This document shows positions 35,758-44,713 of a stretch of DNA of 54,656 nucleotides, in pieces. The DNA is taken from the NCBI RefSeq assembly GCF_019207085.1, contig NZ_JAATOM010000032.1, positions 1 through 54,656 on the forward strand, given 5' to 3'. How positions within the stretch are numbered: the first letter of the stretch is position 1; the number at the start of each line of letters is the position of its first letter. This stretch comes from Variovorax sp. dw_308 (lineage in GTDB: Bacteria > Pseudomonadota > Gammaproteobacteria > Burkholderiales > Burkholderiaceae_C). A model generated the notes under the pieces. It was not told the origin of the DNA and ran no database searches. It worked only from the letters and a program-made list of their open reading frames with translations. A program made the position numbers and the translations under genes.

Positions 35758-37881
35758 ATGGCGAGCCTGCGCTGGCCGTGGACGGCCTGGCTGCTCGCGC
35801 TGGTGCTCGGCTTGCTGCTTGGCGCCGCGGGCCCTGCGCAGGCCGGCGTGATGACGCGCGACGACATGCGCAAGGCATTTCCGGCACCGCTCTCCGTGGG
35901 CGAGAAAGACACGCAACTGCCGGTGTGGCCCATCTTCAGGCAGGACGTGACCAGGCCGATCCTGGCCGGCTACGTCTTCGAATCGATCGACTTCGCGCCC
36001 ATACCCGGCTTCTCCGGCACGCCGCTCAACCTGCTGGTGGCGCTCGATCCCAAGGGCGCCTTCCTCGACGTGCGCGTGCTCTCGCACCATGAGCCGGTGT
36101 TCCTCGAGGGCCTGGGCGAGGCGCCGCTGTTCCGCTTTGCCGACCAGTACAAGGGGCTGTCGCTGCAGCAGAACATCAAGGTCGGCTCGAATGCCAACCG
36201 TGGCGAGGAGCGCGGCAGCGCCAACGTGTACATCGACGGCGTGGCCAAGGCGACCGCCTCGGTGCGCATCCTGAACCAGAGCCTTCTGTCGTCCGCCCTG
36301 CGGGTGGCGCGCGCCAGGCTCGGCTTCGCTGGCGGACAGGACCCGGACCAGGTCGCGCGCGTGCGGCGCGACACCTATGCGCCGATGGACTGGAACGCGC
36401 TGCGCAAGGCCGGCCTGGTCCAGCACCTGGCGATCACCCATGGCATGGTGGAGAAGGCCTTCGAGGACAGCGGCGTGGAGATGCCCGTGGCGGGGCGGGA
36501 GAACGAGATCTTCTCGACGCTGTACGTCGCGTACCTCAACGCGCCGTCCGTGGGCCGCAACCTGCTCTCCGAGCCGGGCTGGCAGCACCTGCTCGGGCGC
36601 ATCGACGACGGCGACCATGCCCTGCTCGTGATCGCCTCCGGCCCGTACTCCTTCGTCGGCGACAAGTTCGTGCGTGGCGCGGTGCCCGACCGGCTCACGC
36701 TCAAGCAGGGCGACCTGCCGCTGGAGTTGCGCGACCTCGACCTGGACGATCCGCTGAAACTGCCGGCCGACCTGCGCGGCGCGGATGCCAAGGTGTTCCG
36801 CGTGATCGGGCCGGCCGGCCTCGACCCGGCGCACACCTTGAACTTCGCGCTGCGCGTGACGCGCGACAAGGGCATGGTCTACCCCGAGCGCATCAGCCGC
36901 AGCTTTGCCGTGCCCTACACGCTGCCCGCCGACCAGGTGACCTTGCCGGAAGCGGACAACAAGGGATGGCAGGGCATCTGGCGCGCGCGGGCCTGGGAAC
37001 TGGCCGTGCTCGCCGCCGCGCTGGTCTTGCTGGGCGTGGTGCTGGCCCGGCCGAAATGGATCGTCGCGACGCCGACGCGGCTCGCGCGCTTTCGGACGGG
37101 CTACCTCGTGTTCACGCTGGTCTTCATCGGCTGGTTCGCGCAGGGGCAACTTTCGATCGTCAACATCACCGCGCTGGTCCAGGCGCTGGTGGCCCGGCGC
37201 GAACTGGCCTTCTTTCTCTACGACCCGATGACGGTCGCGCTGTGGGCCTTCGTCGCGCTGACGCTGGTGGTGTGGGGGCGCGGTACCTTCTGCGGCTGGC
37301 TCTGCCCCTTCGGCGCGATGCAGGAGCTGGTGGCGCAGGTGGCGCGCTTCGCGGGCATCCGCCGAATCAAGCTGCACCGCGACCTGGATGCGAAGCTGAA
37401 GTGGGTCAAGTACGCGGTGCTCTCGGCGATCGTCGGGCTGGCCGTGGTCTCGCCGACATGGACCGACGGTGCGGTGGAGGTCGAGCCCTTCAAGACCGCG
37501 ATCACCCTGGGCTTCGTGCGCTCGTGGCCCTTCGTCGCATGGGTCGCCGGGCTGCTGTTGCTCAATGTCTTTCTCTACAAGGGCTTCTGCCGCTACCTGT
37601 GCCCGCTGGGCGCCGGGCTCGGCCTGCTCGGCCGCGTGCGCCTGCTGCGCTGGATTCCGCGCCGCAAGGAATGCGGCACGCCCTGCCAGACCTGCCGGCA
37701 CCGCTGCGAGTACCAGGCCATCCGGCCGAGCGGCGCCATCGTCTACGAGGAATGCTTCCAGTGCCTGGACTGCGTGGCCATCCACGACAGTCCCCAGCGC
37801 TGCGCACCGCTCATCGCCAGGGGGCGCGCCCGTGTCATCGCGATCCGTCCGCTGCCTACGCTGGCCGGGAGCGAGGCGTGA
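35758..37881 (+). CDS. NosR/NirI-family FMN- and iron-sulfur membrane protein
   Basis: A 707-residue inner-membrane electron-transfer protein. A signal segment leads to a periplasmic FMN-binding domain (about 60-190; GVAKATASVRILNQS is a plausible flavinylation site), a large periplasmic part, and then, from about 420, several membrane helices with NapH-like CGWLCPFG and CRYLCPLG motifs and a C-terminal Cys-rich pair (CGTPCQTCRHRC, CFQCLDC) for iron-sulfur clusters. NosR/NirI support nitrous oxide and nitrite reductases, but no such genes are present; with PqqD, PedF and ApbE it more likely serves the quinoprotein pathway. Overlaps apbE by four bases. Confidence 0.82.
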   Translation: MASLRWPWTAWLLALVLGLLLGAAGPAQAGVMTRDDMRKAFPAPLSVGEKDTQLPVWPIFRQDVTRPILAGYVFESIDFAPIPGFSGTPLNLLVALDPKGAFLDVRVLSHHEPVFLEGLGEAPLFRFADQYKGLSLQQNIKVGSNANRGEERGSANVYIDGVAKATASVRILNQSLLSSALRVARARLGFAGGQDPDQVARVRRDTYAPMDWNALRKAGLVQHLAITHGMVEKAFEDSGVEMPVAGRENEIFSTLYVAYLNAPSVGRNLLSEPGWQHLLGRIDDGDHALLVIASGPYSFVGDKFVRGAVPDRLTLKQGDLPLELRDLDLDDPLKLPADLRGADAKVFRVIGPAGLDPAHTLNFALRVTRDKGMVYPERISRSFAVPYTLPADQVTLPEADNKGWQGIWRARAWELAVLAAALVLLGVVLARPKWIVATPTRLARFRTGYLVFTLVFIGWFAQGQLSIVNITALVQALVARRELAFFLYDPMTVALWAFVALTLVVWGRGTFCGWLCPFGAMQELVAQVARFAGIRRIKLHRDLDAKLKWVKYAVLSAIVGLAVVSPTWTDGAVEVEPFKTAITLGFVRSWPFVAWVAGLLLLNVFLYKGFCRYLCPLGAGLGLLGRVRLLRWIPRRKECGTPCQTCRHRCEYQAIRPSGAIVYEECFQCLDCVAIHDSPQRCAPLIARGRARVIAIRPLPTLAGSEA

Positions 37882-38870
37882 AGCGGCGGCAGTGGCTTCG
37901 CGCGACCCTGGGGCTGGGTGCGCTCGCGGGGCTCTCCGGCCTTGCGCCGGCGGTGAAGTCGCTGCGCTGGGAGCAACGGGCGATGCTCGGCTTCGGCACC
38001 ACGCTCTCCTTGCGCGCCGCGCACGAGGATGCAAGCGTGCTCGACCGTGCGCTCGATGCCGGCACGCAGGCGCTGCGTCGCATCGAAAGCCAGATGAGCC
38101 TGTTCCAGCCCGACAGTGCGCTGTCGCGGCTCAATCGCGACGGCACGCTGCATGCGCCACCCGATGAACTGGTCGACATCCTCGACATCGCGCATGCCGT
38201 CTCGCGCGACAGCGACGGCGCCTTCGACGTCACGGTGCAACCGCTGTGGCTCGCCTTCGAGGCTGCGCGGCGCGCAGGACGCTTGCCGACAGCGCGCGAG
38301 GTGAACGAGGCCCGCGCCAAGGTCGACTGGCGGGGGCTCGACGTCACCCCCCGTCGTATCCGCTTCGATACGCCGGGCATGGCCGCCACGCTCAACGGCA
38401 TCGCGCAGGGCTACGCGGCCGACCATGTGCGCGCGGTGCTCGCGTCGCGCGGCATCCGCCATGCGCTGGTCGATGCCGGCGAGTTCGCACCGCTCGGCGT
38501 CAACGGCGATGCCAAGCCGTGGACGCTTGGCATCGCCGACCCGCACGAGGAGTCCGCACTGATCGCACGGCTCATGACGGATGGCCGCTGCATCGCCACC
38601 TCCGCCGACAACCTGAGCAGCTTCAGCGCCGACCATCGCCACCACCACATCTTCGATCCGCACACCGGCTATTCGCCATCGGCGCTGTCGTCCGTGACCG
38701 TTGTTGCGGACACGGGCGCGATGGCCGATGCGTTGACCAAGGCGTTCTTCGTCGCCGGACCTGCGCAGGCGCGTGTGCTGGCGCATCGGTGGCAGGTCGA
38801 TGCGCTGTGGGTCGACAAGGCCGGCCGATGGGAGGCCACGCCCGGCCTCCGACTCGAACGGAACGCGTAG
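37878..38870 (+). CDS. apbE: FAD:protein FMN transferase ApbE
   Basis: A 330-residue ApbE-family flavin transferase that attaches FMN covalently to a Thr/Ser of periplasmic proteins. Features: a twin-arginine-like signal (KRRQWLRATLGLG), MSLFQPDSALSRLN, the core LNGIAQGYAADHV and the HHIFDPHTGYSP motif with metal-binding TGAMADAL. The start is GTG 37878, overlapping the NosR-like stop (GTGA), so the proteins are made together, and the NosR-like FMN domain is the expected substrate. Confidence 0.9.
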   Translation: MKRRQWLRATLGLGALAGLSGLAPAVKSLRWEQRAMLGFGTTLSLRAAHEDASVLDRALDAGTQALRRIESQMSLFQPDSALSRLNRDGTLHAPPDELVDILDIAHAVSRDSDGAFDVTVQPLWLAFEAARRAGRLPTAREVNEARAKVDWRGLDVTPRRIRFDTPGMAATLNGIAQGYAADHVRAVLASRGIRHALVDAGEFAPLGVNGDAKPWTLGIADPHEESALIARLMTDGRCIATSADNLSSFSADHRHHHIFDPHTGYSPSALSSVTVVADTGAMADALTKAFFVAGPAQARVLAHRWQVDALWVDKAGRWEATPGLRLERNA

Positions 38871-39196
38871 GTCCGCCGAAGCTACGCCAACCCGCCGGCA
38901 GTTCACAGTGACAAAGCGCACATCCTTTCGTTGCGATTGCACACTGTTTTCGCATTTCGATTCCTCATAGATTCGTGACCTCGGGCACACAGCCCCCCAT
39001 GCCACCTGGAGCAATGTCATGACATCCACCTCACGCACGCGGTTCCGGCCGGCCACCACCCAGCGACCGGCCGCGGACGACCTCGTCTAGCGCCGCAAGC
39101 CTCAGCCCCCAGCTTGGTTGATCCAGGGCATCTCGAAGCGAGACGCCCGGGGATCCGTTCGTCCAGCGTTTCCCGAACACGAAGGAGTTGCGTGCC
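38871..39196 (+). other. Intergenic region before the P47/OrfX-like array
   Basis: About 325 bases with lower GC in the first third. It must hold the promoter of the array if transcription does not continue from apbE; AT-richer sequence at about 38930-38975 is the best place, but I could not define -35/-10 boxes. A 23-codon frame lies at 39019-39090. GAAGGAG at 39181-39187 is the ribosome site of the next gene. Confidence 0.45.
39019..39090 (+). CDS. Possible leader peptide or remnant, 23 aa
   Basis: ATG at 39019 with GGAG nine bases upstream opens a 23-codon frame rich in Thr and Arg ending in TAG. It precedes the first P47-like gene by 107 bases. It may be a leader peptide, a remnant or chance; nothing in the sequence identifies it. 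Confidence 0.25.
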   Translation: MTSTSRTRFRPATTQRPAADDLV

Positions 39197-40480
39197 ATGA
39201 ACACAAACGGATGGGACACCATCTCGGTCCTGAACATCGAGCAGGTCAACACCCAGCTGAAGACCCGCCTGGGCGCCCTTGTCATGACCTTCGACACCTC
39301 GTGGGTCGATGGCTTCTCGGGCTCCTATACGGCCACCGGCAGCTTCGGCCCGTGGTCGATCACGGGCGGATCCGGCTCCGACATTTATCTGACGCTGCCG
39401 ATCACATCCGGCAGTCTGCAAGCGCAGGGCTCCAGCGCCGCGCCGACCGACATCAGCGGCATGTCGGTCACCGTGATCGTCAACCTCGAATGGGTGCCCG
39501 CCGTCGTCACGCCGCAGGGCAAGAGCCTGCAGTTCGCGCTGTCATCGGTGACGGCTTCCGGGGCGACGCGGCAGCCGGGCGGCATCTACGTCAAGTCGGT
39601 GACCGATCCGAAAAACACCGGCTTCGGCGCAGAGGTTGGCAGCGGCATTGCCAACGTGCTGCTCGACAGCAAGGACAAGATCACCTTCATCTTCGCGCAG
39701 ACCGGCGTCGTTGATCTGTCGACAGCCACCTGGCTCGCGCCCAGGCAGTCGACCTACAGCTTCCAACAGCCCGGCGGCGGCAACGACCAGTACCTGGCGA
39801 TCCTCAGCGTCGTGGACGACCGCGACATTTCCACGCTCAGTTCCAACATCGATGCCGGGATCGCCTCGACGCAGTACCCGCTCTCCTTCGTCATCTCCGG
39901 CGACCTCTTCCTGCAGTACGTGATCCTGCCGTCGCTGACCAAGGCGTTCACCGACGCGAATGCCAGCACCTTCGCGTACGCCAACGGGCAGATCACGGCG
40001 GTCCATCCGTTCAACCTCAGCGGTGTGAAGTCGGGGGCGATCACGTACATCCCGAAAGTCAGCTCGATGGTGGTGACAGTCGACGCCAACGCGCTGAAGA
40101 ACGTCACCTCGGGCAGCGTCTACCTCGACATGCCCAATGCCTACCTGGACTTCTCCGCCACGACCTCCAACGTGCTGAGCTACGACCCGACGCACGCGAG
40201 CTTCGCGTTCCAGAAGGACCCGCACCCGACGACCAGCACCAAGGACCGCGTGCCCTGGTACGACTACCTCCTCACCTTGGGCGCCCTCGGGGCCGCCATC
40301 ACCGCCATCGTGCTGGCCGCAGTCGAGTCGGGCCTGGCCGGCAGCCTGAGCGGTTCGGCCCTGGCCGGCAGCCTGTCCGCTGCGCCTGCCACCTCGGTGA
40401 CCTGGCAGGGGCTGGGCCAGATCACCATCGCCGCCGGCTCGCTCAACGACTGCTTCCTGCTGCAGGCGAACGTCGCCTGA
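39197..40480 (+). CDS. P47/OrfX-family TULIP protein, paralogue 1
   Basis: A 427-residue protein of the Clostridium P47 (PF06597)/OrfX family, a TULIP lipid-binding fold. The family start NGWDTISVLNIEQVN, the strand motif GSFGPWSITGGSGSDIYL (about 48-65) and the mid-region TWLAPRQSTYSF and YPLSFVISGDLFL are visible. A hydrophobic segment (YLLTLGALGAAITAIVLAAV, about 355-375) precedes the C-terminal strand. No signal peptide, so it is made in the cytoplasm. The start is ATG 39197 with GAAGGAG upstream. It is the first of five consecutive paralogues. The family is known from orfX botulinum toxin clusters; the role here is unknown. Confidence 0.8.
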   Translation: MNTNGWDTISVLNIEQVNTQLKTRLGALVMTFDTSWVDGFSGSYTATGSFGPWSITGGSGSDIYLTLPITSGSLQAQGSSAAPTDISGMSVTVIVNLEWVPAVVTPQGKSLQFALSSVTASGATRQPGGIYVKSVTDPKNTGFGAEVGSGIANVLLDSKDKITFIFAQTGVVDLSTATWLAPRQSTYSFQQPGGGNDQYLAILSVVDDRDISTLSSNIDAGIASTQYPLSFVISGDLFLQYVILPSLTKAFTDANASTFAYANGQITAVHPFNLSGVKSGAITYIPKVSSMVVTVDANALKNVTSGSVYLDMPNAYLDFSATTSNVLSYDPTHASFAFQKDPHPTTSTKDRVPWYDYLLTLGALGAAITAIVLAAVESGLAGSLSGSALAGSLSAAPATSVTWQGLGQITIAAGSLNDCFLLQANVA

Positions 40481-40574
40481 ACCACATCGCCGGTGCGCTC
40501 GCGGCACGAGCGCCTGGCGTGACCGAACCGGTTGTTTCCGGAGCTTTCCTCAACGTCCTATTTGCGAGGTCCAG

Positions 40575-42317
40575 ATGACCACCACCACCACATCCACCCA
40601 ATGCGCCGCGAACCCCACGCCGCCCGCGGCGGGGCGCGCGTCGACGAACAACTGGGACACGGCCTTCGCGCTGAACTTCGCGAACGCCAACAAGGCGATC
40701 AAGGCGCAGAAGAGCTCGCCACCCTCCTTTGCCGGCACCAAGGCCGGCGGAGGGTTCAGCGGCCCGGCCATCGCCGTCACCGGCACCTTCGGCGACTGGC
40801 AATTGAGCGGCGGCAGCGGCTCGCTCGCCGAACTCACGCTGCCCATCTCGGGCACCGCCACCGCGCAGCAGACGCCACCGGTCGCCCTGCCCTTCAACGG
40901 CTCGGCGGTCATCCAGATCTCGCTGCAGTACCTGCCCCAGCCGGGCGCGAGCGCGCCGAGCAGCAATGCCAGCGGCGGCACCACCAACGCTCTCAAGCCC
41001 AGCCTGACGACCACCGACCCGGTGACGCAACCGATCGTCTCGATCATCAGCGTCGCCATCAACCCCGAGGCGGCCGACGCCAAGGACGCCATCCAGGACG
41101 TGCTGGAGGCCTGGCTGCTGGCCAACCTCGGCAGCTTCAACCACACCTTCGCCGCCATCGACCTCGGCGCCGTCGCCGACAAGGACCAGTTCCAGTGGCT
41201 CAATCCGACCACGATCGGCTACGGCATCAACAACCCCGTCGGCGCCAAGCCGGATGACTACGTCTTCGGCGTGCTGGCGATGACCGAGGGCCGGGCCGGC
41301 ACCAACCTCGGCCACGACATCTCTCCCAACATCATCCCGACCGGATGCAACGCGGGCTTCCTCATCTCGCAGGAGCGCTTCCTCAACAAGATCATGCTGC
41401 CCGGTATCGAGAAGCTGTTCCTCAACGCGAGCAACTCCGACTTCAACGTCACCGCCGACGGCTCCACGATCACCAACGTCAACAAGGTGACCTTCCACGA
41501 CTTCACGAGCGCGAGCAAGTCCGGCGACACGGTGAACATCACCGGCGCGAACCTCGACGTCGGCAAGTTCACGCTGATCGCCAACGTCACGACCATCTCG
41601 ATCAACTTCACCGACCTCAACTTCCCGTGGAACGGCGGCGACTACACGGTCCACATGGACTACACCGGGGAGTCTGAGCTCTACATGGACACGGCCAAGC
41701 ACTTCCAGGCGTGCACGGTCGGCAAGCCGAGCCTGGCCGTGACGGTCACGCAGTCCTCGGCGTCCAAGTGGACCAACCTCATCGTGGGCATCGTCGAGGG
41801 CATTGCCTTTGCCGTGGTGGGTGCGGCCATCGGCGGCGCCCTCGGCCCCGTTGCCGAGGGCGCTGGCGAAGCCATCGAGGAAGGTGGGGCGAGCGCGGCC
41901 GAGGCGGTCGAGGACTCCGGCGACGCGCTGAACTTCAGCGGCGACCTGCCGGCGGACGACGACATCACCAACCTCGATGAGGAAAACGCCGAAGCGGACT
42001 CCGACGCTTCCGAGGAAGTGGAGAACGCCGACAACGAGTCCTACAAGTCCAAGTTCGAAGGCTTCTTCCGCCGCAACTGGCGAAAGATCCTCGGCATGGC
42101 GATCGGTGGCGCGGTGGGTGCCGCGGCGGCGAAGTTGCCCGACATCCTCGAGGCCTATTCCGAGAACGACCTCGCCAACATGCCCACGCTCGACGAGTTC
42201 GTCGACTACTCGGTCGCACCGGTCGCGTGGCCCGGCCAGACCGGCTACACGCTGCAGAACCTCTCGCTCAACGAGTCCCTGCAGATGGGTCTCAACGTCC
42301 AGATCTCATCCACCTGA
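40575..42317 (+). CDS. P47/OrfX-family TULIP protein, paralogue 2
   Basis: The longest paralogue, 580 residues. After a Thr/Pro-rich leader, the family start NNWDTAFALNFANANKAI (about 25-42) and GTFGDWQLSGGSGSLAEL follow; mid-region motifs are FNHTFAAIDL, FQWLNPTTIGYGI, YVFGVLAMTEGR and CNAGFLISQERFLNKI. Two Gly/Ala-rich hydrophobic segments (about 415-440 and 515-530) flank an acidic linker of about 80 residues, and the end reads YTLQNLSLNESLQMGL. Its AGG-type ribosome site is weak. It lies 94 bases after paralogue 1. Confidence 0.85.
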   Translation: MTTTTTSTQCAANPTPPAAGRASTNNWDTAFALNFANANKAIKAQKSSPPSFAGTKAGGGFSGPAIAVTGTFGDWQLSGGSGSLAELTLPISGTATAQQTPPVALPFNGSAVIQISLQYLPQPGASAPSSNASGGTTNALKPSLTTTDPVTQPIVSIISVAINPEAADAKDAIQDVLEAWLLANLGSFNHTFAAIDLGAVADKDQFQWLNPTTIGYGINNPVGAKPDDYVFGVLAMTEGRAGTNLGHDISPNIIPTGCNAGFLISQERFLNKIMLPGIEKLFLNASNSDFNVTADGSTITNVNKVTFHDFTSASKSGDTVNITGANLDVGKFTLIANVTTISINFTDLNFPWNGGDYTVHMDYTGESELYMDTAKHFQACTVGKPSLAVTVTQSSASKWTNLIVGIVEGIAFAVVGAAIGGALGPVAEGAGEAIEEGGASAAEAVEDSGDALNFSGDLPADDDITNLDEENAEADSDASEEVENADNESYKSKFEGFFRRNWRKILGMAIGGAVGAAAAKLPDILEAYSENDLANMPTLDEFVDYSVAPVAWPGQTGYTLQNLSLNESLQMGLNVQISST

Positions 42318-42326
42318 GGAGCCATC

Positions 42327-43913
42327 ATGACAAGCATCAGCACGAACAACTGGGACACCGCATTTGGCACCCGCTTCAAGGACGCCAACGCGGCCATCGT
42401 CGCCGCGAAGAGTTCACCGGCGACATTCGCCGGCAGCCACGCCTTGGTCGGCGGGTCGATCGACGTGACCGGCACCTTCGGCGACTGGCAACTCAGTGGC
42501 GGCTCCGGCTCGCTGTTGCAGATGACCCTCCCCATCACGGCCGGGACGGTGTCCGGCGGGGGCCAGGCACAGGCGTCGTACGCCGGCAGCGCCGTCATCC
42601 AGATCAGCCTGGGCTTCATCCCGCAACCGGGCAACACGATGAACGACCTCAAGCCCGACGCCCATGCACCCGCATCGGTGCTCAGCCTCACGCTTTCCGC
42701 CGGGCCCGACTCCGCGAGCGACGCCATCAAGGGCGCCCTCGGTGACTGGCTCAACACCAGCCTCGACCAGTTCAACCATGTCTTTGCCGCGGTCGACCTC
42801 AGCACCTCGGTCGACACCGGCGACTTCGCCTGGCTCCAGCCGACCTACCTCGGCTACGCGATCTACACGGAGAACTTCGCGAGCGTGGACGACTACCTGT
42901 TCGGCGTGCTCGCCATGACCGAGAACAGGACCGGCTCGCGGCTGTCTCCCGAACTCGACCCGGGGATCATTCCCGCCGGGTCGGACGCGGGCTTCCTCAT
43001 CTCGCCCACCTGCGTCATGCAGCAGATGTTCGAGCCCCATGTCGCGGACCTGTTCAAGGGCGACACGCCGGCCAGCTTCGACTACCTGGACGCCGGCATG
43101 ACGCTCTACAACACCACCGTCCTGGGGCTGCCCGACTTCACCCTGTCCGACGGCCACAAGGTCACCGACGCGAGCATCAACGCCGATGGCTTCAGCCTGG
43201 CGATCGGGTCGGGCTCGGTGGTCATCGCCTTTACCGGACTCACCTTCACCTACAAGCCGGGCTACACGGTCACGGTCGACTACCGGTCGGTCAACGCGAT
43301 GGCGACCGACAGCGACGGCCACCTCCAGTTGACGCAGACCGGCGCGCCCACGGTGTCGATGAGCATCTCCGAAAGCTCGGGACAGAAGTGGAAGGAGATC
43401 TGGGAGGGCATCGGCATCAGCATTGCCGCGGCCATCGTCGGTGCGGTGATCGGCGGCGTGGCAGAGGCCGGTCTCGCGGCACGGGCCGCGGCCAACGCGA
43501 TCAGTGCCGGCGTGGACGCCAGCGTGGACGGAACCGTGAGCATCGAGCTCGATCCCGTCGTGGCCGCGCTGAGCCCCCAGGAGCAGTTGCAGGCGGACAT
43601 CGCCGCCTTGAAGTCGGCCGTCACGCAACTGAAGAACGCGGACGCCGCGGTGGGCTTCGCGGGCTTCTTCCGGGCCAACGCGTTCAAGCTGCTCGGCGCC
43701 GCGATCGGCGCGGCCATCGGCGGCAGCGTGGGCAGCATCCCCGCGATCCTCGACGGGTACGCCGATGACGACAGGGACCGGATGCCCACACTCGACGATT
43801 TCGCGGCCAATGCGATCGGCAGCACGCAATGGGCCCAGGGAACGAGCTACACGCTCACATCGGCGGCACTGAACACCTCGCTGCAGCTCGGCCTGACGGC
43901 GGCGAAGTCCTGA
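42327..43913 (+). CDS. P47/OrfX-family TULIP protein, paralogue 3
   Basis: 528 residues, closest to paralogue 2. It shows NNWDTAFGTRFKDANAAI at the start, GTFGDWQLSGGSGSLLQM, FNHVFAAVDL, FAWLQPTYLGYAI, YLFGVLAMTENR and DAGFLISPTCVMQQM. Two hydrophobic Gly/Ala segments (IGISIAAAIVGAVIGGV and LLGAAIGAAIGGSVG) surround a helical linker, and the end reads YTLTSAALNTSLQLGL. It starts nine bases after paralogue 2 with GAGGAG as ribosome site, so they are co-translated. Confidence 0.85.
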   Translation: MTSISTNNWDTAFGTRFKDANAAIVAAKSSPATFAGSHALVGGSIDVTGTFGDWQLSGGSGSLLQMTLPITAGTVSGGGQAQASYAGSAVIQISLGFIPQPGNTMNDLKPDAHAPASVLSLTLSAGPDSASDAIKGALGDWLNTSLDQFNHVFAAVDLSTSVDTGDFAWLQPTYLGYAIYTENFASVDDYLFGVLAMTENRTGSRLSPELDPGIIPAGSDAGFLISPTCVMQQMFEPHVADLFKGDTPASFDYLDAGMTLYNTTVLGLPDFTLSDGHKVTDASINADGFSLAIGSGSVVIAFTGLTFTYKPGYTVTVDYRSVNAMATDSDGHLQLTQTGAPTVSMSISESSGQKWKEIWEGIGISIAAAIVGAVIGGVAEAGLAARAAANAISAGVDASVDGTVSIELDPVVAALSPQEQLQADIAALKSAVTQLKNADAAVGFAGFFRANAFKLLGAAIGAAIGGSVGSIPAILDGYADDDRDRMPTLDDFAANAIGSTQWAQGTSYTLTSAALNTSLQLGLTAAKS

Positions 43914-43915
43914 CC

Positions 43916-44713
43916 ATGGCTACGCCCGCCTCCACCTACGGCTGGGACATCGTCTTTGCCACGCGCACGAGCGTGGTCAACGCGGGACTGATCGATCCCG
44001 GGCCGCAGCCGTTCGACGAGACGGTCGTGCACGGCGGAACGTCGGTGCATGCAGTCGGCAGCACGGGTCGGTGGCAAGTGACCGTCGGAGGCAGCGGCGC
44101 ACTGGTCAACTTCAGCGTGCCCTGCACCACGCTCACGCTCGGCAACGGAGACAAGACGGTGCAGTTTGCGGACGGGCAGTTCGAGGTACAGGGTCGCCTG
44201 GAACTGGCTCCGGCCGTTGGCGGCATTCAGCAGATCGTCATTGCCACCGCGCTGGGTGCGGTGACGGTTCTCGTCGCCAGCTTTCGCCAGCCGGGCTTCG
44301 AGGCGTATGCGGCCTACGCGACCTCGGCGTTTCAGCAATGGCTCGACGCGCAGGCGTCGCTGCCGTACGTGCTGGCAACGGTGGCGCTGCGCGGCCCCGG
44401 CGCCAGCGGGCTGGGCGCAGCACTGGCGCCCGTCAGCGCCAGCTATGCCTATGCCGATGCGACGGGCGGCGGGGGCGTGCTGGGCGTGCTCGGCACCGTT
44501 ACCGACCCAGCGACATCCGGCACGCAACTGCTGCAGGAGGTGTCGCCTGACGCCGTCACGGCGACCGACACAGCGCTCCTCGTCAGCGCCGCAGTGCTTC
44601 AGCAACTTGTGGACGGTGCTGCGTCCGCCGTCAAGCTCCCGGGCACTCCGGGGTCCGCCTGCACGGTGCACGACACCGTCTCGTTCAACGTCGTCACGAA
44701 GGGCACTGCATGA
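43916..44713 (+). CDS. P47/OrfX-family protein, half-length paralogue 4
   Basis: 265 residues, about half the size of its neighbours. It has the family start STYGWDIVFATRTSVVN, the strand motif GSTGRWQVTVGGSGALVNF and degenerate counterparts of later motifs (LPYVLATVAL, SASYAYADATG, GVLGVLGTV), but ends before the second half and lacks the hydrophobic segments and the LNxSLQxG C-terminal motif. It is in frame and intact, so it is a short member rather than an obvious pseudogene; orfX-type clusters also contain short members. It starts three bases after paralogue 3 and overlaps paralogue 5 by ATGA. Confidence 0.72.
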   Translation: MATPASTYGWDIVFATRTSVVNAGLIDPGPQPFDETVVHGGTSVHAVGSTGRWQVTVGGSGALVNFSVPCTTLTLGNGDKTVQFADGQFEVQGRLELAPAVGGIQQIVIATALGAVTVLVASFRQPGFEAYAAYATSAFQQWLDAQASLPYVLATVALRGPGASGLGAALAPVSASYAYADATGGGGVLGVLGTVTDPATSGTQLLQEVSPDAVTATDTALLVSAAVLQQLVDGAASAVKLPGTPGSACTVHDTVSFNVVTKGTA

